DNA of 64,000 nucleotides from a virus: the IMG/VR virus record IMGVR_UViG_3300046694_000223, positions 62,001 to 126,000 of that record; one strand, written 5' to 3'. Below the pieces are notes generated by a model. It was not told where the DNA came from and did no database searches. It was given only the letters and a program-made list of their open reading frames with translations. This document shows, piece after piece, positions 8,784 to 17,289 of this stretch. The position numbers were made by a program, and so were the translations under genes. How positions within the stretch are numbered: position 1 is the stretch's first letter; every line of letters starts with the position of its first letter.

Positions 8784-8984
8784 TTATTTGTTCCTTTCTT
8801 CGTATGAAATAATTTTCAATAATTCATCAAATGTCTCATTCTCTTGTTCATAAAGCGTAAATTCTCTAATAAATGTCTCTTCGACATGATCAAGAACTTG
8901 TTTGAAAGAATCGGTCATATCTTGAATGTCAAAATTATCATCAACTACTTCAACATCAAGCACCAATACAATCTTTTTATTCAT
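8784..8984 (-). CDS. Hypothetical acidic protein, 66 aa
   Basis: SD AGGAGTGGACAT before the ATG. Beta strand with DVEVVDD followed by acidic helices. No family recognised. Confidence 0.7.
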   Translation of the reverse strand: MNKKIVLVLDVEVVDDNFDIQDMTDSFKQVLDHVEETFIREFTLYEQENETFDELLKIISYEERNK

Positions 8985-9032
8985 ATGTCCACTCCTATAT
9001 CATATTTTGATGAAATACCTCATTCGTTGGAA

Positions 9033-9209
9033 TTACTTTGTAATCATGTAAAAAACGTGGACTTTATCTGATTCAATAACATTATCATCTGTATCTAGAA
9101 CACCGATTAGTGACTCATCTTCTGGAATATGTATGTCCTCGGTCTCTCTTAAGTGTTTAATGATAATCTCCTTTATTTCTTCTATGGTAAAAGTATATCC
9201 AATGGTCAT
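9033..9209 (-). CDS. Hypothetical acidic protein, 58 aa
   Basis: ATG at 9209 with SD GGGAGGTTTAT. Acidic alpha/beta protein. No family recognised. Confidence 0.7.
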   Translation of the reverse strand: MTIGYTFTIEEIKEIIIKHLRETEDIHIPEDESLIGVLDTDDNVIESDKVHVFYMITK

Positions 9210-9257
9210 ATAAACCTCCCATCCCTTTCCTAATAAAATATAATATCTTATACTTGC

Positions 9258-9449
9258 TCAATGCTGGTTATATGCATTTCTTTTAACTAAATGCATAATA
9301 TTGTTTGATTCTGCTGCCTCTTTGGTCATAATGACACGCTTATGTCCTGTGGCTTTTAGAAACAATATGATGTCTTCTGTGGTCTTGATTTTATCCCAGT
9401 CAATCTCATAATTAAAATCTTGATCGCTGCCTTTTGAGGTTTTGAACAC
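9258..9449 (-). CDS. Hypothetical protein, 63 aa
   Basis: ATG preceded by AAGGAGAGAGAATAAGTGTTC region SD. Contains a helix-loop pattern (TTEDIILFLKATGHKRVIM). Function unknown. Confidence 0.65.
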   Translation of the reverse strand: MFKTSKGSDQDFNYEIDWDKIKTTEDIILFLKATGHKRVIMTKEAAESNNIMHLVKRNAYNQH

Positions 9450-9476
9450 TTATTCTCTCTCCTTCTTTAAATCTGA

Positions 9477-9698
9477 TTATGACTCAACTTCATAACCAAC
9501 AATCAGACATCTAGCAAAGTCCAACGGCTGCAATTCATTAAGGACCTTGAATTCATCTTTATAATTAGTATTCATACAAATACCATTTCCAGAAAATCCT
9601 TTACAATGAGATATCGAATTAAATTGCTTATTCCAATTGTCTTTCGGCATCTTATCTAGTACTTCTGCAATTTCTTTAGATACTTTTACTTTGTTCAA
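9477..9698 (-). CDS. DUF1642-like small phage protein
   Basis: 73 residues. The C-terminus (ARCLIVGYEVES) has the GYEVE-type ending of DUF1642-like phage proteins of unknown role. Start overlaps the upstream gene by 23 nt; SD AAGGAGGTAAGTAGC. Confidence 0.6.
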   Translation of the reverse strand: MNKVKVSKEIAEVLDKMPKDNWNKQFNSISHCKGFSGNGICMNTNYKDEFKVLNELQPLDFARCLIVGYEVES

Positions 9699-10320
9699 TG
9701 CTACTTACCTCCTTATTCAATTTCTCCCCCATGCTCAACAGCGAATCTCTAAAATGATTGAAGTCTCCATTATTTGAATACCCACTTGAATATGTATAAG
9801 TTCTTGGATTAGTTAGATTATGTCCTTGATATTTTATGTATCGTTTTGCTTCGTCCAAGATAAAGAAGAATGCGACTGGTTCGTAATTGTCTTGCAGCCA
9901 AGTTGCAGCATACCAGTTGATACCATAGACTTTAAAATAATCTTCATAGTTCGTTACAAATATCTCATCCTCTTCTCCGTCTGCATTCGTGACAACGATA
10001 TCTTTGCAATCCAATTCTTTAAACGGCACAATATTAATTGGTGGTTCTTCTTTGCGATACTTATACCATTCCTCAACAGCCTCAACTTCTGAATCATGCC
10101 ATGTTTCATAGCTTTCATCTGTTGTAAAAATCAAATTTTCTCCATCAAAATAATCCGTCAAATCCTCATGATAAGGGTGATAAATAGGTCGATATGTTTC
10201 TACTGCATGAATCGGATTATTGGTGTATACATTATCATCTGCTCCTGGATATTGTTTCTCTGCAAATAATTTTAGGAATTGTTCTTGTTGTTCGGTTAGT
10301 TCGATTTCAATTTTCTTCAT
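9676..10320 (-). CDS. Hypothetical acidic protein, 214 aa
   Basis: Start at 10320 after SD AAAGGAGTAAAT; the longer frame lacks an SD. Opens with a helix (LTEQQEQFLKLFAEKQYPG) typical of small phage proteins, then a very acidic, aromatic alpha/beta body. No family recognised. Confidence 0.75.
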   Translation of the reverse strand: MKKIEIELTEQQEQFLKLFAEKQYPGADDNVYTNNPIHAVETYRPIYHPYHEDLTDYFDGENLIFTTDESYETWHDSEVEAVEEWYKYRKEEPPINIVPFKELDCKDIVVTNADGEEDEIFVTNYEDYFKVYGINWYAATWLQDNYEPVAFFFILDEAKRYIKYQGHNLTNPRTYTYSSGYSNNGDFNHFRDSLLSMGEKLNKEVSSIEQSKSI

Positions 10321-10355
10321 ATTTACTCCTTTATTCTTATTTATTGAAATTAAAA

Positions 10356-10520
10356 TTAATCCCAAAAAGTAATCTTTGTACGCACTTCAGCTTTCCGATC
10401 TTCTTTAAAAATCTCTGCTGAAATTCTTTCCGCCTCTTCATACAACTCTTTCAGTGTTCCCTTAATTCCCATTCCATTATAGGTAACACCATTTTTATAA
10501 ACAAACATCATATACAACAT
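10356..10520 (-). CDS. Hypothetical protein, 54 aa
   Basis: ATG at 10520 with SD GGAGGGATAAG. The start (MMFVYKNG) resembles the N-terminus of the protein at 1346-1651; the rest is a charged helix. Function unknown. Confidence 0.65.
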   Translation of the reverse strand: MLYMMFVYKNGVTYNGMGIKGTLKELYEEAERISAEIFKEDRKAEVRTKITFWD

Positions 10521-10561
10521 CTTATCCCTCCTCTTTTGATAAAACAGAACTTTTATGCTAT

Positions 10562-10909
10562 TTAAAGATTCCCATATTCTTGTCGAATCCTATCTGCGAA
10601 CTCTTTTACTGCCATGCCAATTGCGGCACCAGAAGAGGATGTTTGCTTACTAATATTGCTCAAAGCTAATTTCATTTTATTTGTTAGAAATTCTGAATAT
10701 TTATCCTCTCTAATCTCATAAATCTCAGGCCGACCACCAAAATAACGACCACCAACCTTGTTCTTTTGTTCAATATCTTTTTCTTCGTAAACTAGCGTAC
10801 AATCTGCAACTGTTACTGATTTATATGTATACCCACCATTTTCACTCAAGTACTTAAGATAATCTGTATATTCTTCTTTCTCAACTCTAATGAAATTTCC
10901 CATCATCAT
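10562..10909 (-). CDS. Hypothetical protein, 115 aa
   Basis: Three ATG codons in a row follow GGGGAGACAT. Beta-rich first half, helical end. Ten bases downstream of the VWA gene, so probably in its operon. Confidence 0.7.
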   Translation of the reverse strand: MMMGNFIRVEKEEYTDYLKYLSENGGYTYKSVTVADCTLVYEEKDIEQKNKVGGRYFGGRPEIYEIREDKYSEFLTNKMKLALSNISKQTSSSGAAIGMAVKEFADRIRQEYGNL

Positions 10910-10918
10910 ATGTCTCCC

Positions 10919-11746
10919 CTACTCGATAATTTTATAAGCATCTAAGATTGTATTCATAACATCATTCTTATCTTTAATTACGGACTTAATGAATTTATTA
11001 TGATGAACACTCCTAAAGCAGCTCATCAATGTACTTGATCTATTATACTGATTTGTTTCAACATATTGAAATTGCGCAACCTTGTTCAAAATGTCATAAA
11101 GATAATTTTCTGTTCTTCTGTTGTCCGAAGTTAGATTATCACCATCAGTTATATGGATTACATAAATATCTTTGTTCTTATAGTCTTTTGAATTAATTAA
11201 TTCAAGACAACGAACATATGCCGAGGATGCAATTGTTCCTCCACTCACCGAATCCTCAAAAAAGGTAGTTTCGTTGACGCTCTTTGCTTCAGTGCTATAT
11301 GCAACATATTCCAATTCAACTTTCACATACTTACTTTCAAGTAGCATCTTGTTCCAAATTGCAATTGCTTTGCCCATATACCTTTCAAAAAAGCCCATTG
11401 ATCCTGAGTTATCCATCATAGCAATAAGTACCGCGTTGGAGTGATTACTTGTGTTAACAGGTGAATAGTGTTGAGATTCAAGGTATTTGTTTAATTTATC
11501 AAATACTTCGTTAATTTTATATTTATTTACCACAACATCCTCAAGTGTAAGTAGTTCAGAAAGTTCCATACTATCTACAATAGAATAAGAATTCATCCGT
11601 TCCAAGATAATCTTTTTAAGACCTTCGTAATCATTTTTTAGTCCGCTATTATCTGGATCAAACTTAAGCTTACCATATGTATCACACAACCCCTGAATAA
11701 ACTCTTCATGTTTTACGCCTTCAATTTTAATCATTAATATATACAT
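10919..11746 (-). CDS. YhbH-like (DUF444) VWA-domain protein
   Basis: 275 residues. The MIDAS motif DNSGSMG is near residue 112, followed by VELEYVAYSTEA, a FFEDSVSGGTIASSAY block and ITDGDN, the motif order of the YhbH/YeaH family. In Bacillus YhbH is linked to sporulation and works with the PrkA kinase; the phage copy is shorter at the N-terminus than host YhbH. Metal-dependent protein binding is expected from the family. Has its own promoter at 11775-11803. The start is uncertain: ATG 11734 also fits. Confidence 0.78.
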   Translation of the reverse strand: MYILMIKIEGVKHEEFIQGLCDTYGKLKFDPDNSGLKNDYEGLKKIILERMNSYSIVDSMELSELLTLEDVVVNKYKINEVFDKLNKYLESQHYSPVNTSNHSNAVLIAMMDNSGSMGFFERYMGKAIAIWNKMLLESKYVKVELEYVAYSTEAKSVNETTFFEDSVSGGTIASSAYVRCLELINSKDYKNKDIYVIHITDGDNLTSDNRRTENYLYDILNKVAQFQYVETNQYNRSSTLMSCFRSVHHNKFIKSVIKDKNDVMNTILDAYKIIE

Positions 11747-11774
11747 CTCCTCATATGTATTATCTCACAAGTTC

Positions 11775-11803
11775 ATCATATCACACTATATTATTATTGT
11801 ACA
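11775..11803 (-). promoter_or_regulatory. Promoter of the VWA gene with adjacent element
   Basis: -35 TGTACA, 17 bp, -10 TATGAT. The AT-rich element (11806-11820) starts two bases upstream of the -35 and overlaps the stop codon of the upstream gene. Confidence 0.7.
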
Positions 11804-11808
11804 TATAT

Positions 11809-12087
11809 TTATTTATTAAATATTTTCTGCCAACATCCACAGTCACAATTCAAGTCATGCTCGATTGGCTTTGCTCCAGGAATAGGCAATCTCGCTGTTG
11901 GAAAGCTATACGGCCTATTGGCATATTGCAATCTGCCTTCTTGATACTCAATTTCGTCAAGGATCTCATTTAACTCTTTCTTTAATTTACGTTTTGGTTT
12001 AATTTCAATCTCATCTCTGAGTTCAAGTGCTCTTGTTTTTAGAGTCTTTGTGCTGACTCGGTATAACATTTCTCCCCACGCGCCCAT
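11809..12087 (-). CDS. Hypothetical protein with Cys-rich end, 92 aa
   Basis: SD AAGGAGGAGTTTT before the ATG. Basic helical middle; C-terminal HDLNCDCGCW may bind metal. Its stop lies inside the promoter element of the next gene. Confidence 0.7.
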   Translation of the reverse strand: MGAWGEMLYRVSTKTLKTRALELRDEIEIKPKRKLKKELNEILDEIEYQEGRLQYANRPYSFPTARLPIPGAKPIEHDLNCDCGCWQKIFNK

Positions 12088-12098
12088 AAAACTCCTCC

Positions 12099-12269
12099 TT
12101 ATCCAAACCTCATTACCAATTCACAATATCTTTGACTTTTCTGAGATATTTCCATTCCAGATGCATAGTCTTCTGATGTTTCGTATATATCAAAACCACC
12201 ATATTTTGTTTTCACGATAATGCAATCTGGAATTTCTACTCCATGTTGATCGACAACCATAAATTTCAT
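12099..12269 (-). CDS. Hypothetical protein, 56 aa
   Basis: ATG at 12269 after SD GAGGAGGAGTTAATCATA. Beta-rich start, helical end. Function unknown. Confidence 0.7.
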   Translation of the reverse strand: MKFMVVDQHGVEIPDCIIVKTKYGGFDIYETSEDYASGMEISQKSQRYCELVMRFG

Positions 12270-12274
12270 TATGA

Positions 12275-12579
12275 TTAACTCCTCCTCTTTTCATGAAATC
12301 GGGCTTTTATGTGCTTTTTAGTGATGAAAAAACCAATGTTTATAAGGGTTTTCAATCCAACCCAACTCATTACATAGCCGCACTTGTCGTATAATTTACT
12401 CGCCATTGTTTCGGCTCTGACTTTACTCTTATATCTTTTGGTTCTGAATGTCACTTCACGATCCCAAAAGGGAATGTTTCATCCCCATGTTTATAAGTCT
12501 TACCTGCCCAATAACCATAATCATTACCTGAGCTTCCTTCCGGAACTGTTGATAGGTTTATGACATACTCCAACATCAT
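12275..12579 (-). pseudogene. Two-frame gene joined by a possible -1 frameshift
   Basis: Frame 1 starts at ATG 12579 or 12576 after AAGGAGGAA, encodes 42 residues with GYWAGKTYKHGDE, and stops at 12451. Frame -1 continues without a gap as WDREVTFRTKRYKSK...ASKLYDKCGYVM, which looks like the second half of the same small phage protein. The switch point is CCCTTTTGGG, a canonical X XXY YYZ slippery heptamer. It is either a one-base deletion or programmed frameshifting. The -1 frame runs to a TAA at 12277-12275. Confidence 0.55.
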
Positions 12580-12617
12580 TTCCTCCTTCACAGTTTGTGT
12601 TCGCATTATATCAACTA

Positions 12618-12830
12618 TTATTGTCCGCGCAAGACTTTGATCAGATTAGAGGCTGCAATTTTATCTTCTTTTGCACGTTCAGAAAGAACTTTAATCGACT
12701 CCTCTATCTCCTTTTTGCGAAACTTCATTCCTCCCACAGTAAACCAGCCGTGTGAATATGATATTTCTGGAGGTTCAATCTTGCCACTTAAACGAAACGC
12801 TTCTTCCCATGATTTCATAACATCTTCCAA
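12618..12830 (-). CDS. Hypothetical protein, 70 aa
   Basis: Start region has AGAGAGGAGTTTTTACGATTGGAAG. Charged helix at the end (ESIKVLSERAKED). Function unknown. Confidence 0.65.
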   Translation of the reverse strand: MEDVMKSWEEAFRLSGKIEPPEISYSHGWFTVGGMKFRKKEIEESIKVLSERAKEDKIAASNLIKVLRGQ

Positions 12831-12888
12831 TCGTAAAAACTCCTCTCTATTATTTTTTCACTATAAAACTTAATCAAATCAAGCTTTA

Positions 12889-13110
12889 TTAAACTTGCAA
12901 AGGATTATCTGTATCTACCCTAATACAATTTGGCTTATAGAAACCCTTCTTCCTGATCAAGAATTCCTCAAGTTCAGCAATACTTGAATTATAATTTGAT
13001 TCTTTAATCATTTCGGCTAATTCTTCCCTGGAGAACACCTTTTCATGAGCCAAAGGTTCTCCTGTTTCTCCCTCATATGCTCCGTACCACCAAAATTGAT
13101 ATAGCTGCAT
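12889..13110 (-). CDS. Hypothetical protein, 73 aa
   Basis: SD AGGAGAAGAGATAAAG before the ATG. The aromatic N-terminus (YQFWWYGAYEGE) then a helix EELAEMIKE is a pattern seen in small phage proteins of unknown role. Confidence 0.7.
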   Translation of the reverse strand: MQLYQFWWYGAYEGETGEPLAHEKVFSREELAEMIKESNYNSSIAELEEFLIRKKGFYKPNCIRVDTDNPLQV

Positions 13111-13159
13111 CTTTATCTCTTCTCCTTTGTCTGTAAAAGTAAACTCTTATCAGGTTTTC

Positions 13160-13369
13160 TCACTCTTCTTTCCTAATTGAGTATTCTTTAATCCAATCAA
13201 ACAGCATTCTCGTATCCTTGAATGTACATGTCTCAAGAAACTGTTCAGCTTCCATCTTAGGTAGCTTACTATCTAAGTAATCCTGGATCTGTTTACGCTC
13301 AACATAAAAATGAAATTCCCCAAATTGGTTATATGTAGTCAGTTGAATCTTGGCTGTCTTATCATTCAT
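13160..13369 (-). CDS. Hypothetical protein, 69 aa
   Basis: ATG at 13369 after GGAGAGATTTATC. Beta strands followed by two helices. About 85 nt of empty AT-rich sequence follow it. Confidence 0.65.
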   Translation of the reverse strand: MNDKTAKIQLTTYNQFGEFHFYVERKQIQDYLDSKLPKMEAEQFLETCTFKDTRMLFDWIKEYSIRKEE

Positions 13370-13469
13370 GATAAATCTCTCCAATCAATTTGGTTTATTT
13401 TACCTCACCATAATACTTTATTTAGTGCAAAGTATCTTGCGGTAAAATATTCCTGATGAAAGAAAGATT

Positions 13470-13772
13470 TCATAAGCTCATCAAAATATCTTGCCCTCTT
13501 TTATTTAACATTTCATGATCAAAAATCAGAAGTTTTCTTTCCAGGTCACTATTATCAGCATCCCAATTTCTTCTTTCGTTGAAATGTATGAATTTTTCTT
13601 GTGGTAATTTAGGTAAATCGGAATCATACACCCTGCTTTTTAATACATAATGAACGTCTCTATTGGGATGTTTAATTAGAATTACATCAGGCGACCACAT
13701 TATTGTTTTACTTGGAAGCGAGTTTTTAATTTCAATCAACTTTTCTCTGTCTTCAATAAATTCAATTTTCAT
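13470..13772 (-). CDS. Hypothetical protein, 100 aa
   Basis: ATG at 13772 after GGGGGTAACGATA. Alpha/beta, with conserved-looking VHYVLKSRVYDSD. Function unknown. Confidence 0.65.
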   Translation of the reverse strand: MKIEFIEDREKLIEIKNSLPSKTIMWSPDVILIKHPNRDVHYVLKSRVYDSDLPKLPQEKFIHFNERRNWDADNSDLERKLLIFDHEMLNKRGQDILMSL

Positions 13773-13818
13773 TATCGTTACCCCCATATCTTAATAAAAG
13801 GAAAATTTGATCAAGAAA

Positions 13819-14160
13819 CTAATCTTCAAACCTTAAAATGTTCAACGGAACAAGATGTAAACCCATCCCTGTATCTTCAACAAGAGCAAGCCCTTCGTTT
13901 TCATAGATGTAATAAACACTCAAGTTAGAATATGAAGACAGTTGCTCATAAGTTTTAGTGTTGACTGCTGTTTTATTAAGTAGTTTATCTGTGGCGTACA
14001 TACTTAATTGTAAGAGTTTGCTGTGCAACATATCCAGTTCATCAATAAATTTCTTGTTAAGAATCTCTGCTTGTTCATTATTGCTAATATCTTCATTCTC
14101 GTATTTAGTAGAGAGTGCGGCAATTTCTTGAGCAATCTTAAAAGTGTTTTTGATATCCAT
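13819..14160 (-). CDS. Hypothetical helical protein, 113 aa
   Basis: ATG at 14160 after AGGAGATTGATAAAA. Two thirds are helical with Leu repeats (possible coiled coil), then a short beta-rich end. Function unknown. Confidence 0.7.
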   Translation of the reverse strand: MDIKNTFKIAQEIAALSTKYENEDISNNEQAEILNKKFIDELDMLHSKLLQLSMYATDKLLNKTAVNTKTYEQLSSYSNLSVYYIYENEGLALVEDTGMGLHLVPLNILRFED

Positions 14161-14199
14161 TTTTATCAATCTCCTATTCATTATGAAATGTATGATTTA

Positions 14200-14496
14200 T
14201 CAAATATGTCTAATGATTCTATTTACATCATTTACTTCTATGAATTCTTTAGATAAGAAATCAACGGTTGCATCTCTACGAACAAGCCAATACCTCTCCA
14301 TTCTGTCTATCACCATATTACAGCCATGAACAACATTAACCCCATTCTCGTTTACATGAGGCAGTTTTACTTTTGTTTCTTTTGCCTTTTTCCACATTTC
14401 ATGGCTATACAAATATTCTTTCTCCATTAATGATAGATGCTCTTTGCAAAAATTGAGCATATTATTAGTCATTTTATCTTTAAATGATATATCCAT
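14200..14496 (-). CDS. Hypothetical protein, 98 aa
   Basis: SD AGAGGAGCGGGTAATTGA before the ATG. Helical, His- and Arg-containing, predicted soluble. Function unknown. Confidence 0.7.
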   Translation of the reverse strand: MDISFKDKMTNNMLNFCKEHLSLMEKEYLYSHEMWKKAKETKVKLPHVNENGVNVVHGCNMVIDRMERYWLVRRDATVDFLSKEFIEVNDVNRIIRHI

Positions 14497-14538
14497 TCAA
14501 TTACCCGCTCCTCTTGAAATATTTGATTCATCAAAATA

Positions 14539-14772
14539 TTACTCATATTCTCCACTTTCAACATCTTTGATGAACTGTTTAACACTTAATAAATCCGGTT
14601 CTTCATATACCACTTCATGTAGTGTCATTTTAATGTTATCAAATTCATTCTTTGATAGTTTGGACCTCTCAAGATACAATCTCACTTCTAAATTAAGTTC
14701 CCTTAATTCTTTACTTAATTTAGCCATTCTTCTCATTTTGGTTTTTATGTCCTTGTCTATCTTCATCAACAA
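14539..14772 (-). CDS. Hypothetical coiled-coil protein, 77 aa
   Basis: Basic helical N-terminal half, acidic end. SD AAGGAGGGGGTTGTTGATGAAG precedes the start region. Confidence 0.7.
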   Translation of the reverse strand: MLMKIDKDIKTKMRRMAKLSKELRELNLEVRLYLERSKLSKNEFDNIKMTLHEVVYEEPDLLSVKQFIKDVESGEYE

Positions 14773-14824
14773 CCCCCTCCTTATGAAATGCCACTTTCAT
14801 CATGATTTATGTATCAAAAAACCC

Positions 14825-15037
14825 TTATTCTATGCGGTTATTTTGATTGTCAATTACTTCAAAAGTTGCTTCTTGCTGATTACAGATGTGAAATTCATCT
14901 CCGTCATCATCAACGACAATTACAACCTCGCATTTGTACCCATCATCAGAAATATCTTTTTCACCAATAACAATGTACTCTTTTCCGACTGTAAAATATT
15001 TAATGTTGTCTGTATTTATGATTCTAATTTTCTTCAT
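14825..15037 (-). CDS. Hypothetical acidic protein, 70 aa
   Basis: ATG at 15037; the SD GAGAGGG is about 13 bases upstream, so the start is not certain. Beta-rich, with VDDDGDEFHI near the middle, similar to small SH3-like phage proteins. Confidence 0.6.
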   Translation of the reverse strand: MKKIRIINTDNIKYFTVGKEYIVIGEKDISDDGYKCEVVIVVDDDGDEFHICNQQEATFEVIDNQNNRIE

Positions 15038-15044
15038 AAATGGA

Positions 15045-15218
15045 TCACAACCCTCTCTTACCATTAGTTCGGCATGGCCCACAGAGAGAGATTATTTTTG
15101 AATCATTAATTATTTGCCCTTTCTCAACCAATTCCTCTTCTGTGTATTCATCTTCCATATCCACTTCTTCTTGTTCTTCACAGGCAGGACATACAACAAT
15201 CCACTTTCTCTTTTTCAT
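15045..15218 (-). CDS. Zinc-ribbon protein, 57 aa
   Basis: ATG at 15218, nine bases after AAGGAG. Two Cys pairs (VCPACEE and LCGPCRT) separated by an acidic loop form a likely zinc ribbon. Role unknown. Confidence 0.72.
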   Translation of the reverse strand: MKKRKWIVVCPACEEQEEVDMEDEYTEEELVEKGQIINDSKIISLCGPCRTNGKRGL

Positions 15219-15249
15219 TATCATTCGCTCCTTAAAATCCTGATAGAAT

Positions 15250-15495
15250 TCACATTTGATCAACTTTTGTCCACTCACCAAAATTATACCCACCAGCGCT
15301 ACTATAAATATTCTTCTTAAAAATGACTCCTGGATTATTCCAGATGACAAGCATATCATCTTTTTGCTCATTTAAAACCACGCCGTAACTGTTAAAAGAA
15401 TAAGGACTTACTTTTAAAATTTGAATGGCTTCTTTCTTAGTTTTGCATACTACTGCTCTTTTAACCTTGCCGTCATGAACACTATAAAGTTTCAA
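15250..15495 (-). CDS. Hypothetical protein, 81 aa
   Basis: TTG start at 15495 after GAGGTG, spacing nine; the GTG at 15507 is part of the SD. Basic alpha/beta protein. Confidence 0.65.
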   Translation of the reverse strand: MKLYSVHDGKVKRAVVCKTKKEAIQILKVSPYSFNSYGVVLNEQKDDMLVIWNNPGVIFKKNIYSSAGGYNFGEWTKVDQM

Positions 15496-15543
15496 TAAAT
15501 TTAACACCTCGTTTTCTTAATAAAAGATTATTTTTATTAAAAC

Positions 15544-15798
15544 TCAATAAATCTTAATGCAAGTACCCTTTGATACAAATCGTTCTTTATAATCTCCATC
15601 AACATACATATCTTCTAAATAGTTTTCATCCAGGTCTTCTGTTTGTCTTGAAATAATACTGTTGTGATCACTATTTGTCATTATGTATTTCTGCACAATC
15701 ACATCCATTAAATCATGATCGTAACCATCCACAACTTCTAAATTTCCGTATTCACCCTTCAGCTTCTGTAACGTATTGATTAATTGCTCTATTCTCAT
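15544..15798 (-). CDS. Hypothetical acidic protein, 84 aa
   Basis: ATG at 15798 after AAGGAGGAGTATTA. N-terminal helix (RIEQLINTLQKLKGEYGNLE) followed by a D/Y-rich segment VVDGYDHDL, a pattern seen in small phage proteins of unknown role. Confidence 0.7.
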   Translation of the reverse strand: MRIEQLINTLQKLKGEYGNLEVVDGYDHDLMDVIVQKYIMTNSDHNSIISRQTEDLDENYLEDMYVDGDYKERFVSKGTCIKIY

Positions 15799-15847
15799 TA
15801 ATACTCCTCCTTGTTGTGGAACATCATAAAAGGCTAATTTAATCATC

Positions 15848-16423
15848 TTAATTAATCATATTCTCGAATCGTCTTATTGCTTCTTCAGGATTAAAGTTTT
15901 GTTGTACACAATCAATATATGTATCTCTGAAACCATCGTCCTCTGAGGCTCCTATTTTATCAAACCAACCTTCAATAATATCCTCATAGGTAGAAGCTTT
16001 TGCTCGATATTCTGCCGCCTTTCGAATCGCATCCTTTATTTCATTTGGAACTTTTCTTACTTCGTCCGAATTATTAATAATCCCTCGTATTTCACTGATT
16101 GCTTCATCAAAAGTAATACTACCTGCCTTATTGCTTGGCCTCTTCCTCTTGTTTGAGTTTAATAAGTAGTCAACATCGCAATACATTTCAGTATTTACGA
16201 TGTGCGGCTTATTGCTGAATCTTGAAATATATTCGCTAATTGAAAAATCACCTTCACCATACCAAAACTTTCTTCTGCCATCCCATTTTATAACATGAGC
16301 TATTTTGTCTAGATCAAATTCTGAAACAGTTCGCGCTTCATCTTCATCATTAGCTACGACAAGCAACTGTCTTTCTGAATTCCTTGGACGTTTTTCTTCA
16401 ACGACTAGCCATCCACTCAGCAA
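15848..16423 (-). CDS. Hypothetical protein, 191 aa
   Basis: TTG start at 16423 after AAAGGTGTG. N-terminal 80 residues are beta-rich, followed by a basic linker (NSNKRKRPSNKAG) and a helical C-terminal domain. Probably two domains; no family recognised. Confidence 0.65.
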   Translation of the reverse strand: MLSGWLVVEEKRPRNSERQLLVVANDEDEARTVSEFDLDKIAHVIKWDGRRKFWYGEGDFSISEYISRFSNKPHIVNTEMYCDVDYLLNSNKRKRPSNKAGSITFDEAISEIRGIINNSDEVRKVPNEIKDAIRKAAEYRAKASTYEDIIEGWFDKIGASEDDGFRDTYIDCVQQNFNPEEAIRRFENMIN

Positions 16424-16458
16424 ACAAATTCACACCTTTCTGTGTAAAAGACTAAGAC

Positions 16459-16665
16459 TCATTTCGTTTGGTTTATGTTCTTATCTTGTTCCTTTTTCTT
16501 TAGACGTTTAGGGTCAAAATATATCCATACGGCGACAGCTACTAAGCCCAATAGAAAATATAAAAACATATCATAGTCCCACGCTATCTTTCCTACAAAT
16601 AATAGGAAGCCGATAATGGCGGTTACTACTACTGTGCCAACTAATCTAACGACAAAAGGTTTCAT
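16459..16665 (-). CDS. Small membrane protein, two TM helices
   Basis: 68 residues. Hydrophobic segments at about 6-25 and 33-50, then a basic tail (DPKRLKKKEQDK) that should stay in the cytoplasm. SD AAAGGAGCAAACAA. Role unknown. Confidence 0.72.
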   Translation of the reverse strand: MKPFVVRLVGTVVVTAIIGFLLFVGKIAWDYDMFLYFLLGLVAVAVWIYFDPKRLKKKEQDKNINQTK

Positions 16666-16708
16666 TTGTTTGCTCCTTTATTTATAATGAAAGAATTGTT
16701 TTACTTAA

Positions 16709-16897
16709 TTACTCGCCCACAACAACTAGTCTTCCATCTGTATAAACCACAATCACCTTCATCACACCATTACTCCAATATTGATACACATATCCATCAG
16801 CCATTACACCTTCACGACCAAAGAATTTTAATTCTCCTGACTTCTCTAGATTTTGAATGGCTTCATCGAAACTGGAATACTTTTTTGATTTTAACAA
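16709..16897 (-). CDS. Hypothetical protein, 62 aa
   Basis: TTG start at 16897, four bases after the end of the upstream gene. Beta-rich and aromatic C-terminus. Function unknown. Confidence 0.65.
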   Translation of the reverse strand: MLKSKKYSSFDEAIQNLEKSGELKFFGREGVMADGYVYQYWSNGVMKVIVVYTDGRLVVVGE

Positions 16898-16900
16898 CCC

Positions 16901-17098
16901 TTATTCACCGACTCTTTTCAAACAATTTGCCGTAACGCACAGAATTTTATCCCATCCTTCAGGTTGCACATCAAAATCAATATAGATATCGTCCTCATAA
17001 ATCCGATCGTATGAGAATACGGTTCCTTTGCCGTGACTACTGTGAATGACATCTTCACCAATTTTAAAATCTCTGGCTTTCTTCCATGTTGTTGTCAT
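16901..17098 (-). CDS. Tudor/SH3-like small protein, 65 aa
   Basis: ATG at 17098, nine bases after GGAGGAG. The sequence (FKIGEDVIHSSHGKGTVFSY...IYIDFD) has the pattern of the small beta-barrel at the end of UvrD/PcrA helicases and of CarD-like domains. Nucleic-acid or RNA-polymerase binding is possible; inference. Confidence 0.6.
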   Translation of the reverse strand: MTTTWKKARDFKIGEDVIHSSHGKGTVFSYDRIYEDDIYIDFDVQPEGWDKILCVTANCLKRVGE

Positions 17099-17197
17099 TG
17101 TTATCATCTCCTCCACCATTATAATATTCCACAAACCATATGTATTTTCCTGCTGATTACCGCCAATCACATCTTCTTTACACTTATTATTTTAATA

Positions 17198-17212
17198 TAT
17201 TTATTCATTAAA
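17198..17212 (-). repeat. AT-rich element copy upstream of the 16.9 kb genes
   Basis: TTTAATGAATAAATA on the minus strand. No convincing -35/-10 pair was found at the usual distance, so this copy may mark a weak or different promoter. Confidence 0.6.
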
Positions 17213-17289
17213 TGCAAGCACTTTATATTTATTACTCAAAATGACCGCCTATAATTAGACGGTCTAAGTTGATCTTGATGTTTATGTAT

